From NCBI RefSeq assembly GCF_014269205.2, contig NZ_JABWRY020000001.1, positions 4,383,501 to 4,447,500 on the forward strand: a stretch of DNA of 64,000 bases, in the 5' to 3' direction. Every line of letters begins with the position of its first letter. Within the stretch, counting starts at the first letter, position 1. Shown here piece by piece: positions 21,460 through 35,800 of this stretch. The position numbers and the translations under genes are program-made. The notes beneath the pieces are model-generated. The model did not search any database, was not told the DNA's origin, and worked only from the letters and a program-made list of their open reading frames with translations. Origin of the DNA: Pseudomonas kermanshahensis. Its GTDB lineage: Bacteria > Pseudomonadota > Gammaproteobacteria > Pseudomonadales > Pseudomonadaceae.

Positions 21460-22170
21460 ATGTCTGAGCCCGTCCGCCTGTCCAAACGCCTTATCGAGCA
21501 ATTCGGCTGTTCCCGCCGCGAAGCCGAGCTGTACATCGAAGGCGGCTGGGTCACGGTCGATGGCGTGGTGGTCGAGCAGCCGCAGTTCAAGGTCGACGGC
21601 CAACAGGTCGAGCTGCTGCCCGGTGCGCGTGCCGAAAACCTCGAACCCGTGACCCTCCTGCTCAACCAGCCTGCCGGCCTGGACACCGAGTCGGCCCGTA
21701 TCAGCATGACCATGGACACCCTCAGCGAGGCGCACCGTGAAGGTGTTCGGCCGCTGCATGGGCACTTCACCAAGCTGTCCTGCATTGCCCCCCTCGAGCG
21801 TGGCGCCAGCGGCCTGCAGATTTTCACCCAGGATTGGCGCGTAGCGCGCAAGATCGACGCCGACCTGCGTCGCCTGGAGCAGGAATACATCATCGAAGTC
21901 AGCGGCGAAGCCACCCCGCAGGCGCTGGAGCGCCTGGCCCGTGGTGTGATGCGCAATGACCGGGAGTTACCCAAGGCCAAGGCCAGCTGGCAGAACGAAA
22001 CCCACCTGCGCCTGGCCTTGAAAAACCCGCAGCCGGGGCAGATTTCCGAACTGTGCGCCAGCCTGCGCCTGCAGATAATCAGCATGCGCCGCATTCGCCT
22101 GGGCGGTGTGTCCATGGGCAAGCTGCCACTGGGACAGTGGCGCTACATGGCTACCAGCGAACGTTTCTAA
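21460..22170 (+). CDS. S4-domain RNA pseudouridine synthase-like protein lacking the catalytic aspartate
   Basis: This 236-residue protein has an N-terminal S4 RNA-binding domain (residues 5-52: RLSKRLIEQFGCSRREAELYI). A RsuA/RluF-type pseudouridine synthase fold follows, with LLLNQPAG (67-73) and the LEQEYIIEV strand. At the catalytic site, where family members have GRLD followed by TSGLLL, this protein reads APLERGASGLQIF (110-122). The catalytic Asp position is Glu113 and the preceding Arg is Pro111. It may bind RNA without modifying it. The frame opens upstream at 21358, but homology begins at 21460. Confidence 0.85.
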   Translation: MSEPVRLSKRLIEQFGCSRREAELYIEGGWVTVDGVVVEQPQFKVDGQQVELLPGARAENLEPVTLLLNQPAGLDTESARISMTMDTLSEAHREGVRPLHGHFTKLSCIAPLERGASGLQIFTQDWRVARKIDADLRRLEQEYIIEVSGEATPQALERLARGVMRNDRELPKAKASWQNETHLRLALKNPQPGQISELCASLRLQIISMRRIRLGGVSMGKLPLGQWRYMATSERF

Positions 22171-22219
22171 GCAATACCGCCGCGCCGGATGGCACGGCTC
22201 AGAACAGGATTTCAGCCAA

Positions 22220-22681
22220 ATGAACCACAACGATGTACTGCGCAGCCTGCGCTACATGCTCAAGATCAACGATGCCAAAATGGTCGGCATCATCAAGCTG
22301 TCGGGCCTGGAGGTCAGCGCCGAGACCCTGGCCAGCTACCTCAAGAAAGAGGAAGAGCCCGGCTTCGTGCGCTGCCCCGACCCGGTCATGGCGCACTTTC
22401 TGGATGGCCTGGTGATTCATCGCCGCGGCAAGGACGACAGCCGCCCGCAACAGCCGGTCGAGCTGCCGGTGACCAACAACACCATTCTGAAAAAGCTGCG
22501 CGTGGCGTTCGAGCTCAAGGAAGAAGACCTGCACGCGATACTCAAGTCGGTCAACTTCCCGGTCTCCAAACCCGAACTCAGCGCGCTGTTCCGCAAGGTC
22601 GGCCATGACAACTACCGGCCCTGCGGCGACCAGCTGCTGCGCAACTTCCTCAAGGGCCTGACCCTGCGCGTGCGCGGCTAA
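22220..22681 (+). CDS. yehS: DUF1456 (YehS-like) protein
   Basis: This 153-residue protein is built of two copies of a short helical repeat. The first starts NDVLRSLRYMLKINDAKM and the second NNTILKKLRVAFELKEEDL, about 80 residues apart. This is the DUF1456 pattern seen in E. coli YehS. Function unknown. The next gene, trmO, follows after six bases. Confidence 0.9.
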   Translation: MNHNDVLRSLRYMLKINDAKMVGIIKLSGLEVSAETLASYLKKEEEPGFVRCPDPVMAHFLDGLVIHRRGKDDSRPQQPVELPVTNNTILKKLRVAFELKEEDLHAILKSVNFPVSKPELSALFRKVGHDNYRPCGDQLLRNFLKGLTLRVRG

Positions 22682-22687
22682 GTGGCC

Positions 22688-23383
22688 ATGCAGCATACGG
22701 TTTCACCGGTCGGCATCGTCCGCTCCTGCTTCAAGGAAAAGTTCGCCATCCCGCGCCAGCCCCACCTGGCACCCGCGGCGCGTGGCGTGCTGGAGCTGCT
22801 GCCGCCGTTCGACCAGGGTGATGCCGTGGCGGGCCTGGAGCAGGTCAGCCATGTCTGGCTGTTGTTTCTGTTCCACCAGGCCCTGGAAGACAAGCCACGC
22901 CTGAAAGTGCGCCCACCGCGCCTGGGCGGCAACAAGAGCATGGGCGTGTTCGCCACCCGTGCCACCCACAGGCCCAATGGTATTGGCCAGTCGGTGGTAC
23001 GCCTGGAAGGCGTAGAGCCTGGTCGCCTGCTGCTGTCCGGGATCGACCTGCTCGATGGCACCCCGGTGCTGGATATCAAGCCTTACGTACCCTATGCCGA
23101 CAGCATTGCCGGTGCCAGCAACCAGATGGCCAGCGAAGCGCCCGCCGCCATCGCCGTGCAATGGCACGACGATGCCCTGCCCCAGGCCCACGCGCATGCG
23201 CTGCGCCTGGGCGAGCCACTGGTGGAGCTGATCGAGCAGTGCCTCGGGCAAGACCCGCGGCCGGCGTATCAGGTGCCACCCCCGGAGCGGGTGTATGGGG
23301 TCAAGTTCTGGGATGTGCAGGTGCGCTGGCATTATCCGCAGCCGGCGCTGATCCGCGTGCTGGAAGTCGTGCTGGATCATTGA
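22688..23383 (+). CDS. trmO: tRNA (N6-threonylcarbamoyladenosine(37)-N6)-methyltransferase TrmO
   Basis: This 231-residue TsaA-like beta-barrel protein methylates t6A37 in tRNA-Thr. The signature is GVFATRATHRPNGIGQSVVRLEGV near residue 90, and it ends with the C-terminal PPERVYGVKFWDVQVRW-type segment. ATG 22688 was chosen; a GTG at 22682 directly follows the previous stop and could also be used. It is coupled to the DUF1456 gene. Confidence 0.93.
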   Translation: MQHTVSPVGIVRSCFKEKFAIPRQPHLAPAARGVLELLPPFDQGDAVAGLEQVSHVWLLFLFHQALEDKPRLKVRPPRLGGNKSMGVFATRATHRPNGIGQSVVRLEGVEPGRLLLSGIDLLDGTPVLDIKPYVPYADSIAGASNQMASEAPAAIAVQWHDDALPQAHAHALRLGEPLVELIEQCLGQDPRPAYQVPPPERVYGVKFWDVQVRWHYPQPALIRVLEVVLDH

Positions 23384-23396
23384 TCCGAGCGTGCAC

Positions 23397-23425
23397 AAAA
23401 AAGGCGACCCGAAGGTCGCCTTTTT
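23397..23425. terminator. Bidirectional terminator between trmO and dctA
   Basis: AAAAAAGGCGACC CGAA GGTCGCCTTTTT is a perfect stem-loop with A and T runs on each side, between convergent genes. Confidence 0.95.
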
Positions 23426-23441
23426 CATTGCCTAACCGCGA

Positions 23442-26490
<3,049 letters not shown>

Positions 26491-26494
<4 letters not shown>

Positions 26495-27168
26495 CGGCAG
26501 CGCTCGGTAAACAGGTAACCCAGGCCGCGCACTGTGTCGATCGGTTTAAAGCCGTTATCACCTTCCAGCTTGCGGCGCAGGCGCCCTACCAGCACCTCGA
26601 TCACATTGGGGTCACGTTCTTCATCGCCTGGGTAGAGTTGCTCCATCAGGCGGTCCTTGGCCACCACCTGCTGGTGGTGGCGCATGAGGTATTCGAGGAT
26701 GCGGTATTCGTAGGCGGTCAGGGCCAGGGGCTGATCGTCCAGGGTCGCCTGCTTGCGGTTGAGGTCGAGCAGCAGCGGGCCTGCGGCGATGGTCGACTGG
26801 GTGAACCCGCTGGAGCGGCGCAGCAGCGCGTTGAGGCGCGCTTCGAGTTCTTCGAACTGGAAGGGTTTGACCAGGTAATCGTCGGCACCAGCGGCCAGGC
26901 CTTCGACCTTGTCCTGCCAGTTGCCACGGGCGGTGAGGATGAGAATGGGGAAGGTCTTGTTCTGGCTGCGCAGGCGGCCGATCAGTTCCAGGCCGCTCAT
27001 GCCCGGCAGCCCCAGGTCGATCACGGCCAGGTCGAAGTGGTACTGCTCGGCCTGGTAAAGGGCCTCTTCGGCATCGGCGACAGCCTGGACAACGTGGCCG
27101 CTTTCGCCCAGGCGGGTGTAGAGGTGATGGCGAAGCAGCGCTTCGTCCTCGACCACCAGCAGTTTCAT
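26491..27168 (-). CDS. phoP: Response regulator PhoP
   Basis: This 225-residue OmpR-family regulator has a receiver domain (residues 1-115) with acidic pocket E7/D8, phospho-acceptor D51 in VIDLGLPGMSG, and K101 in LVKPFQ. The C-terminal winged helix ends DTVRGLGYLF. The start MKLLVVEDEALL at 27168 has AAGGAG upstream; the frame is open to 27336 but lacks similarity there. Upstream lies oprH; a REP pair separates them. Confidence 0.95.
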
Positions 27169-27198
27169 GTGCTGCTCCTTGTTTATATGGCCTGTGCC

Positions 27199-27278
27199 GG
27201 CCTCTTCGCAGCGCAAGGCTGCTCCTACAGGCACAGTGGTTGCCCGATGTAGGAGCAGCCTTGCGCTGCGAAGAGGCC
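27199..27278. repeat. REP pair inside the oprH-phoP intergenic region
   Basis: The 30-base arms at 27199-27228 and 27249-27278 are perfect inverted copies (core AGGAGCAGCCTTGCGCTGCG). The hairpin would separate the highly expressed oprH from the phoPQ part of the operon message. Confidence 0.9.
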
Positions 27279-27298
27279 AGTGCAGGATAACAACTACC

Positions 27299-27904
27299 TC
27301 AGAACTTGTAGTTCGCCGACAGATAAGTTTGTGCACTGCTGGTCAGGCGCAGGGTGCCGTCTTTCGGCCCGCCGCTGGCGCCCACCTCGGTTGCAGCATT
27401 GGTGCGCAGGTAACGGTAGCCCATCTCCACCGATGCCTTGTCGGTGATCTCCTGGATCACACCTGCCTGCAGGCCCACCGCGTAGCCATAGTCGGTATCA
27501 CGGCTGGCACCTGGGGAATCCTGGGTCAGCTTGGTCATGCCCAGGCTGCCGCCGCCGAACAGTTTGGTGGTATCGCCCACCGGCAGGAACAGGTCATAGC
27601 TGCCCAGCAGGTTTTCCTGGCGCAACTTGAGGCCGCTGTGGTCGCCTGAGACGTTATCGTAGGTCATGTAGTAGCGACCCTGGTCGTTGATCTTACCCAC
27701 GCGCACGCCCCAGGTGTCGTCCTTGCCGATGATGCCGTCGGCGTTCAGGTTGTCGGTGTTGCGTTGCAACAGGCCCGACTTGCGGACTTTATCGCTGGTC
27801 TGGCCGTAGGTCAGGCTGGCGAAGTTTTCATCGGCGGCCTGGGCGGTGGTAATGCCTGCGGCGCAGACGGCCATGGCGGCGAGCAAGGTGTTGAAGGTTT
27901 TCAT
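27299..27904 (-). CDS. oprH: Outer membrane protein OprH (PhoP/Q and low-Mg2+ inducible)
   Basis: This 201-residue protein has a signal peptide (cleavage after AQA, residue 23) and alternating beta-strand segments ending in SSAQTYLSANYKF, an outer-membrane barrel C-terminus. OprH is an eight-stranded barrel that binds lipopolysaccharide and substitutes for Mg2+ in stabilising the outer membrane. Four phased CTGAAC hexamers lie about 60 bases upstream. It is the first gene of oprH-phoP-phoQ. The identity rests on operon context and barrel features. Confidence 0.9.
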   Translation of the reverse strand: MKTFNTLLAAMAVCAAGITTAQAADENFASLTYGQTSDKVRKSGLLQRNTDNLNADGIIGKDDTWGVRVGKINDQGRYYMTYDNVSGDHSGLKLRQENLLGSYDLFLPVGDTTKLFGGGSLGMTKLTQDSPGASRDTDYGYAVGLQAGVIQEITDKASVEMGYRYLRTNAATEVGASGGPKDGTLRLTSSAQTYLSANYKF

Positions 27905-27947
27905 GGCTTCGTACTCCAGTTGGATGCGCTGTTTCTGTCTGGAAGCT

Positions 27948-28003
27948 AGAGTAAGGAGGGCACCCTGAACCGTGACTGAACCCTGGCTGAACCAGGGCTG
28001 AAC
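27948..28003 (-). promoter_or_regulatory. Candidate PhoP operator array and -10 box for oprH
   Basis: CTGAAC (GTTCAG on the minus strand) occurs at 27965, 27976, 27987 and 27998, at an exact 11-bp period. This makes two adjacent hexamer-N5-hexamer boxes, the architecture PhoP uses. A possible -10 TACTCT lies at 27948-27953, eleven bases downstream in the oprH direction. The array is also 31 bases from the start of the divergent hydrolase gene. Confidence 0.75.
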
Positions 28004-28033
28004 GAACTGTCTGCAAGACAAGGAGTAGTAAAC

Positions 28034-28825
28034 ATGCGCGCCCTGCTGGCCCTGACCTTGATGTGCAGCGCCGCCCTCGCCCAGGCGGCGGTAGTGACCC
28101 GCGAGATCCCCTACCAGGACGACGATGGCAAGCGCTATGTCGGCTACTACGCCTATGACGATGCGCTGGACGACAAACGCCCGGGCATCGTGGTGGTGCA
28201 TGAGTGGTGGGGCCTGAACGACTACGCCAAGCGCCGCGCCCGCGACCTGGCAGCCTTGGGCTACAAAGCGCTGGCGATCGACATGTACGGCGATGGCAAG
28301 CACACCGAGCATCCGCAGGATGCTCAGGCGTTCATGGCCGAAGCGATGAAAGACCCGGCTGCCGCGGCCGCGCGCTTCGACGCTGGCCTGGAGTTGCTGA
28401 AAAAGCAGCCGAACGTCAACAAGCACCAACTGGGCGCAGTGGGTTACTGCTTCGGTGGCAAGGTGGTGCTCGATGCGGCGCGCCGGGGAGAAAAACTCGA
28501 TGGCGTGGTGAGTTTCCATGGCGCGCTGGCCACCCAGACGCCAGCCAAGCCGGGCGTGGTCAGGGCCGACATACTGGTCGAGCACGGCGCGGCGGACAGC
28601 ATGGTCACCGAACAACAGGTCGATGCGTTCAAGGCGGAAATGGACGCGGCCAAGGTCAACTACAAATTCGTCAGCATCCCCGGGGCCAAGCATGGCTTCA
28701 CCAACCCGGACGCCGACCGTTTGAGCCATGGCGAGCATGGTGGGCCGGACATTGGTTACAACAAGGCAGCCGATGAAAGCTCATGGGCGGATATGCAGGC
28801 CTTCTTCAAGAACGTGTTCAAGTAA
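28034..28825 (+). CDS. Dienelactone hydrolase family protein, exported
   Basis: This 263-residue protein has a signal peptide (residues 1-19, ALAQAA), a YHEWWG-type oxyanion region (VVVHEWWGLNDYAK), the Cys nucleophile elbow GAVGYCFGGKVVL near residue 140, Asp in the LVEHGAAD region, and His in AKHGFTNPDAD. This is the dienelactone hydrolase fold of alpha/beta hydrolases. The physiological substrate is unknown. AAGGAG precedes the ATG. It is divergent from oprH across the phased hexamers, so it may share PhoP control. Confidence 0.9.
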   Translation: MRALLALTLMCSAALAQAAVVTREIPYQDDDGKRYVGYYAYDDALDDKRPGIVVVHEWWGLNDYAKRRARDLAALGYKALAIDMYGDGKHTEHPQDAQAFMAEAMKDPAAAAARFDAGLELLKKQPNVNKHQLGAVGYCFGGKVVLDAARRGEKLDGVVSFHGALATQTPAKPGVVRADILVEHGAADSMVTEQQVDAFKAEMDAAKVNYKFVSIPGAKHGFTNPDADRLSHGEHGGPDIGYNKAADESSWADMQAFFKNVFK

Positions 28826-28905
28826 CGATCGCCGGGGCCGCTTTGCGGCCCATCGCGACGCAAGGCCGCTCCCACACCGCCGTCGCGGCTGGCACAATAG
28901 CCCCC

Positions 28906-29607
28906 ATGAACACACTTCCCACCTGCTGCTCCCCACTTCAGCACCATTGGCCCCTGCCCCGCCCGTTGCCGGGTGCAGTGCTGGTCAGCTGTGCCTTCGA
29001 CCCGGCCCACCTGGCTGCCGACGACTTCCAGCGTGCCGGCATTGCACAAAGCGCCAGCCTGCAACGCTCGGTGGCCAAGCGCCAGGCCGAGTACCTGGCC
29101 GGCCGTGTCTGCGCCCGCGCCGCCTTGCAACGGCTGGATGGCCGCGACTTTGTGCCGGGCACCCACGAAGACCGCTCGCCCATCTGGCCGGCCGGCATCC
29201 ACGGCTCGATCACCCACGGCAAAGGTTGGGCCGCCGCCGTCGTCGCGGGCCAAGGCAGCTGCCGCGGCCTGGGCCTGGATCAGGAGTCGCTGCTGGATGA
29301 CGAGCGTGCCGAGCGCCTGATGGCGGAAATCCTCACCCCCGCCGAACGTGAGCGCCTGGACCGCCGCCAGCTCGGCCTGACAGTGACGCTGACCTTTTCG
29401 CTCAAAGAAAGCCTGTTCAAGACCCTCTACCCGCTGACTCGCCAGCGTTTCTATTTCGAGCACGCCGAAGTGCTGGAGTGGTCCACCGAGGGTTTGGCCC
29501 GCCTGCGCTTGCTCACCGACCTGTCACCCGAATGGCAACGCGGCAGTGAACTGCAGGGCCAGTTCTGCCTTCAGGACGGCCACCTGCTGAGCCTGATCAG
29601 CGTCTGA
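28906..29607 (+). CDS. pcpS: 4'-phosphopantetheinyl transferase (PcpS/EntD type)
   Basis: This 233-residue Sfp/EntD-like enzyme attaches the phosphopantetheine arm to carrier proteins. It has HGSITHGKGWAAAVV, the Mg2+-binding GLGLDQES segment and the FSLKESLFKTLYPLT helix that matches the (W/F)xxKES motif. P. aeruginosa has one broad-specificity transferase of this type, PcpS, serving fatty acid, siderophore and other carriers. The ATG at 28906 was chosen by homology; the frame starts at 28783 within the previous gene. Confidence 0.88.
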   Translation: MNTLPTCCSPLQHHWPLPRPLPGAVLVSCAFDPAHLAADDFQRAGIAQSASLQRSVAKRQAEYLAGRVCARAALQRLDGRDFVPGTHEDRSPIWPAGIHGSITHGKGWAAAVVAGQGSCRGLGLDQESLLDDERAERLMAEILTPAERERLDRRQLGLTVTLTFSLKESLFKTLYPLTRQRFYFEHAEVLEWSTEGLARLRLLTDLSPEWQRGSELQGQFCLQDGHLLSLISV

Positions 29608-29610
29608 CCT

Positions 29611-31218
29611 TTACTGGGGCGCCTGTGCACGCGGCCAGTTGAGGCTGAAGCAGGCGCCGCCCAGCGCCTCGCTGCGCCCTACCGTGGCCCTGCCAGCGTG
29701 CCAGTAGATGATCCGCCGAACGATCGACAGGCCCAACCCATGCCCACCAGAAGCCCGGGTGCGGCTGTCGTCGAGTCGGGTGAAAGGCGTGAAGATGCGG
29801 TCCCAGACGCCCTCCGGGATGCCTGGCCCGTCATCTTCCACATCGACCCTGCAGCGTTGCTGCCCCAGTTGGTAACTGAGCCGAACTTCGCCCTCGGCAT
29901 GGCGCATGGCGTTGCTCACCAGGTTCTGCAGCGCCCGGTGCAGGTAGCGCGGCTCGGCCTCGACCCAGGCCCCATCGGTTTCAGCCCCTTGGCAAGCACC
30001 GCGCACCACCTTGATGCCGGCCCGCAGCGGCGCGAGTTCCTCGATCACCCGGTCAAACAAGGCATCGAGGTCGACCCGCTGGAATTTCAGCGCCGGCGCA
30101 CCTTGCTCAAGGCGCGCGTAAGTCAGCATCTCGTCGACCAGTTTGTCCAGGTCCTGGATGTCGCCATCCATGCCGGCCAGGTGCTTGGCGCGGGCTTGGT
30201 CGGTACTCGCGGTCTCGATCATCTCCAGGCCAAAGCGCAGGCGCGCCACCGGTGTGCGCAGCTCGTGGGACACCGCCCGCACCAGCTCGCGCTGCATGGT
30301 CAACGAGCGCTGCAGGTGCTCGGCCATGCCATTGAATGCTGCAGCCAGGCGCCCGACCGAATCGGCGTCACCGGCCGGCACACGGGTGTCCAGGCTGCCC
30401 TGGGCAATACGCGTGGCCGCAATCTCCAGGCCCGACACACGCCGCTCCAGCTGGCGCACCAGCAAATACACCACCAGCCCGATCAGGCACAGCCCGAGAA
30501 AGGCAATCAGGATCAGCAACTGCGGCGGGTTCGGGTTGAGCTGATGCAACGGGCCGATTTCCAGCACCCAGGGAGACCCCGAGAGCCCGGAGAACACCCG
30601 GATTGAATCGCCATCCTTGCCCAGGGCCATGACGGTATCGCCCTCCTCTACCCGCCGCCGCTGGTCGTCATCCAGGCCGACCCGCTCCAGGCGTTGCAGG
30701 GCGATGTCGAAACCAAACCCCTTGCTCTGCTTGAGTTGCGCAAGGCGCTGCTGCTGCTCGGTCACCGGGTAACGCACCAGCTCGTCCGCCAACAGGTAAA
30801 GGGTGGCCCGGGCCAACTGCTCGCTGACCTGCTTAATCTGGGCCACCAGCAGTACATCCTCGCGGCCAACCTTGCGCAGCACCTGGGCGGCGTGCGGGCC
30901 GGTCTTTTCGACCACCACCAGGCCGCGATACAACCGGGCCCGCTGGCCACCGTCAAGGGTGCGCGCCGACATCGGCTGCAGCGCCAACGGCACCCCAAGC
31001 AGGCGCTCCCACATCAGCAATGAGCGCTTGCGTTCGGTTTCGTTCTGCACGGCCAGGTTGTCGGCCATCAGGCTGAAAGTGCCTTGGGCCAGGCCCTCGC
31101 GGTGCTGGGCGGCGCGCACTTCGTTGACCAGGTGCAGGCTGAGCACCCCGAGCAGCGCCACCAGCACCAGCACGGCGAGCATGCCGCCATAGATGCGCAG
31201 AAAGATCGAGTTGTTCAT
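29611..31218 (-). CDS. Sensor histidine kinase, RstB-like
   Basis: This 535-residue kinase has TM1 (residues 8-30), a long periplasmic domain (about 31-230) and TM2 (about 233-255). A HAMP domain (IAATRIAQGSLDTRVPAGDADSVGRL) follows, then the H-box VRAVSHELRTPVARLRFG, the N-box LQNLVSNAMRHA, and the ATP lid with DDGPGIP and GGHGLGLSIV. It overlaps its regulator by four bases. A pair like this divergent from nrdA is conserved in Pseudomonas. The signal is unknown. Confidence 0.9.
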   Translation of the reverse strand: MNNSIFLRIYGGMLAVLVLVALLGVLSLHLVNEVRAAQHREGLAQGTFSLMADNLAVQNETERKRSLLMWERLLGVPLALQPMSARTLDGGQRARLYRGLVVVEKTGPHAAQVLRKVGREDVLLVAQIKQVSEQLARATLYLLADELVRYPVTEQQQRLAQLKQSKGFGFDIALQRLERVGLDDDQRRRVEEGDTVMALGKDGDSIRVFSGLSGSPWVLEIGPLHQLNPNPPQLLILIAFLGLCLIGLVVYLLVRQLERRVSGLEIAATRIAQGSLDTRVPAGDADSVGRLAAAFNGMAEHLQRSLTMQRELVRAVSHELRTPVARLRFGLEMIETASTDQARAKHLAGMDGDIQDLDKLVDEMLTYARLEQGAPALKFQRVDLDALFDRVIEELAPLRAGIKVVRGACQGAETDGAWVEAEPRYLHRALQNLVSNAMRHAEGEVRLSYQLGQQRCRVDVEDDGPGIPEGVWDRIFTPFTRLDDSRTRASGGHGLGLSIVRRIIYWHAGRATVGRSEALGGACFSLNWPRAQAPQ

Positions 31219-31913
31219 GGCGCCTCGCCGACGAACAGGTAACCCTTGCTGCGCAGGGTCTTGATCAGGCGTGGGTGGATCGGGTCGTCACCGATCTTGG
31301 GGCGGATCTTGGAAATGCGCACATCGATGGAGCGGTCCTGGCCGTCGTAGCCAACACCGCGCAGGGCGGTGAAAATCTGCTCGCGCGACAAAACCCGGCC
31401 GGCGTTGCTGGCCAGCAGCCAGAGCAGGTCGAATTCGGCGCCGGTCAGGTCTATCAGTTGCTCGCCCAGCCGCGCTTCGCGCAGGCGGTTGTCGATGCGC
31501 AGCGGGCCGAAGGCCAGGTCCAGGCGCTTGCTTTCGGGCGCTTCGCTGCGCCGCAGCAGGGCCTGGATACGCGCCAGCAACACGCGCGGGCGCACCGGCT
31601 TGCACACATAGTCGTCGGCGCCCAGGTCCAAGCCCTGCACTTGGTCGAGTTCGTCGCTGCGGGCGGTGAGCATGAGGATCGGGCCCGCATATTGGCCGCG
31701 CACCCGGCGGCAGATGCTCAGGCCGTCTTCACCGGGGAGCATGAGGTCGAGAATCACCAGGTCAGGCTGGCTGTCGACAATGCGTCGCACCGCGCGGCCG
31801 CCATCGCCCTCGACGGCCACCTCGAAGCCGTTGGCCTGGAGGTATTCGGCCGTGAGCTCGGCCAGGCGCTGGTCGTCTTCGACGATGAGGATGCGGGGGG
31901 TGGGTTGGTCCAT
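31215..31913 (-). CDS. OmpR-family response regulator, RstA-like
   Basis: This 232-residue regulator has acidic residues E12/D13 in ILIVEDDQRLAEL, the phospho-acceptor Asp in LVILDLMLPGEDGL, a Lys in DDYVCKPVRPRVLL, and a winged-helix C-terminus ending IKTLRSKGYLFVGEAP. It is transcribed divergently from nrdA across a 623-base gap and is coupled to the downstream kinase (ATGA overlap). Targets unknown. Confidence 0.92.
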   Translation of the reverse strand: MDQPTPRILIVEDDQRLAELTAEYLQANGFEVAVEGDGGRAVRRIVDSQPDLVILDLMLPGEDGLSICRRVRGQYAGPILMLTARSDELDQVQGLDLGADDYVCKPVRPRVLLARIQALLRRSEAPESKRLDLAFGPLRIDNRLREARLGEQLIDLTGAEFDLLWLLASNAGRVLSREQIFTALRGVGYDGQDRSIDVRISKIRPKIGDDPIHPRLIKTLRSKGYLFVGEAP

Positions 31914-32133
31914 GGCCTTTGCCTTTCAATTGTTGTTTTTCTATCGTCGATACTACGTTCCGCCCTGAGCACTGCCAACCGACCTGCAGTACCGCACTCG
32001 CCACTGGACTGAACCGTTTTTTGTGGTAGGGTTCGCGCCCTCAAAATTCTGCCTTGGGGCAGCGCGCTGAAGAAAAATACTGCAAACCACTTGGCACAAG
32101 GCCTACAGGCCATACCCACAAAGTACGCACAAC

Positions 32134-32142
32134 TTATCCACA
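32134..32142 (+). promoter_or_regulatory. DnaA box upstream of nrdA
   Basis: TTATCCACA is a perfect match to the strong DnaA box. nrdA is DnaA-regulated in E. coli, and this box sits close to the NrdR-like pair. Confidence 0.65.
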
Positions 32143-32169
32143 GGCGCTCGCCTTGCAAAGACCCTGATA

Positions 32170-32216
32170 CCGCATTATCTTGTATCCCGATCGCAGCGAA
32201 CCACTACATGTTGGGG
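32170..32216 (+). promoter_or_regulatory. Paired NrdR boxes upstream of nrdA
   Basis: Two 16-base sites, 32170-32185 (CCGCATTATCTTGTAT) and 32201-32216 (CCACTACATGTTGGGG), each match about 11 of 16 positions of the NrdR consensus. They are spaced exactly 31 bp start to start, the usual three-turn spacing. Confidence 0.65.
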
Positions 32217-32536
32217 TTCGTGCAAAATCACACACAAAAGTCAACCCGGCAAATTATTCGATTTTCCGGTTGAACTTCAGATGATTTGACCAGCCATACC
32301 GCTCCAGCGGACTACTGAACTGCAACAGCTTTTGGGTACTGCCCAAAACCTTTGACTTCGGCCAGGGAGCGGCAAGCTATTGCCCCTTATTCCTGAGTCT
32401 GTCCCGAAGTCGGTACGCCCGAGCGGGCGGATGCGCGCGCATGACGCATCCCCGCACGGGTGATCGAGCAAGTGGACGGAACGGTGGGCGCCCAAAAGGC
32501 GCCTGTACAATATAGAAACTGTGGAGACACCCACCC

Positions 32537-35416
<2,880 letters not shown>

Positions 35417-35422
35417 GGCCTG

Positions 35423-35466
35423 ATGCCGCAAGGGGTGCCCACGAGCGCCCCTTGCGGCATTTTTGT
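35423..35466 (+). terminator. Terminator after nrdA
   Basis: ATGCCGCAAGGGG...CCCCTTGCGGCAT (35423-35460) is a long stem followed by TTTTTG. Confidence 0.93.
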
Positions 35467-35554
35467 ATCCGCGCTCCAGAGAAGCCTTGCCCTTTGCCCA
35501 CCGCTCGCGCGGCTCGGTAAAAGAGCAGGACCTCTCAAAAAAAGGATGTACCCC

Positions 35555-35686
35555 ATGGCGCGGAAAAAAGTGGCAACTCGCAAAATTGGTCGCAATGCTG
35601 AAACCGGCCGCTTCACCTCGGTCGAAGAAGCACGCAAGCACCCCAAGACACATGTGGTCGAGACCCTGCGCAAGCAGTGCAGCTAA
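35555..35686 (+). CDS. Small conserved hypothetical protein
   Basis: This 43-residue basic protein starts MARKKVATRKIGRNAETGRF and is rich in Lys, Arg and Thr. AAGG lies nine bases before the ATG. It is located between the nrdA terminator and a REP pair. Small proteins of this kind lie here in other pseudomonads; none has a known function. Two in-frame upstream starts are less well spaced from the ribosome site. Confidence 0.7.
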   Translation: MARKKVATRKIGRNAETGRFTSVEEARKHPKTHVVETLRKQCS

Positions 35687-35696
35687 CACGTACTGT

Positions 35697-35789
35697 GTAG
35701 GAGCAGCCTCGTGCTGCGAAGAGGCCAGTGATGGCAGCGAAATGTGCTGTGCATGCGCCGTCCTCTTCGCAGCACAAGGCTGCTCCTAC
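35697..35789. repeat. REP pair (GTAGGAGCAGCC type)
   Basis: Arms at 35697-35726 and 35761-35789 are inverted copies, nearly perfect, of the same element as at 20714 and 27199. It lies upstream of the nrdB regulatory region. Confidence 0.9.
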
Positions 35790-35800
35790 ATGACGCGCAA

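Larger units (their letters stand above)
31914..32536. other. Divergent control region between the RstA-like gene and nrdA
   Basis: 623 bases hold no gene. A perfect DnaA box and two NrdR-like boxes lie within 32134-32216, leaving a leader of about 320 bases before nrdA. The remainder shows no clear feature. Confidence 0.7.
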
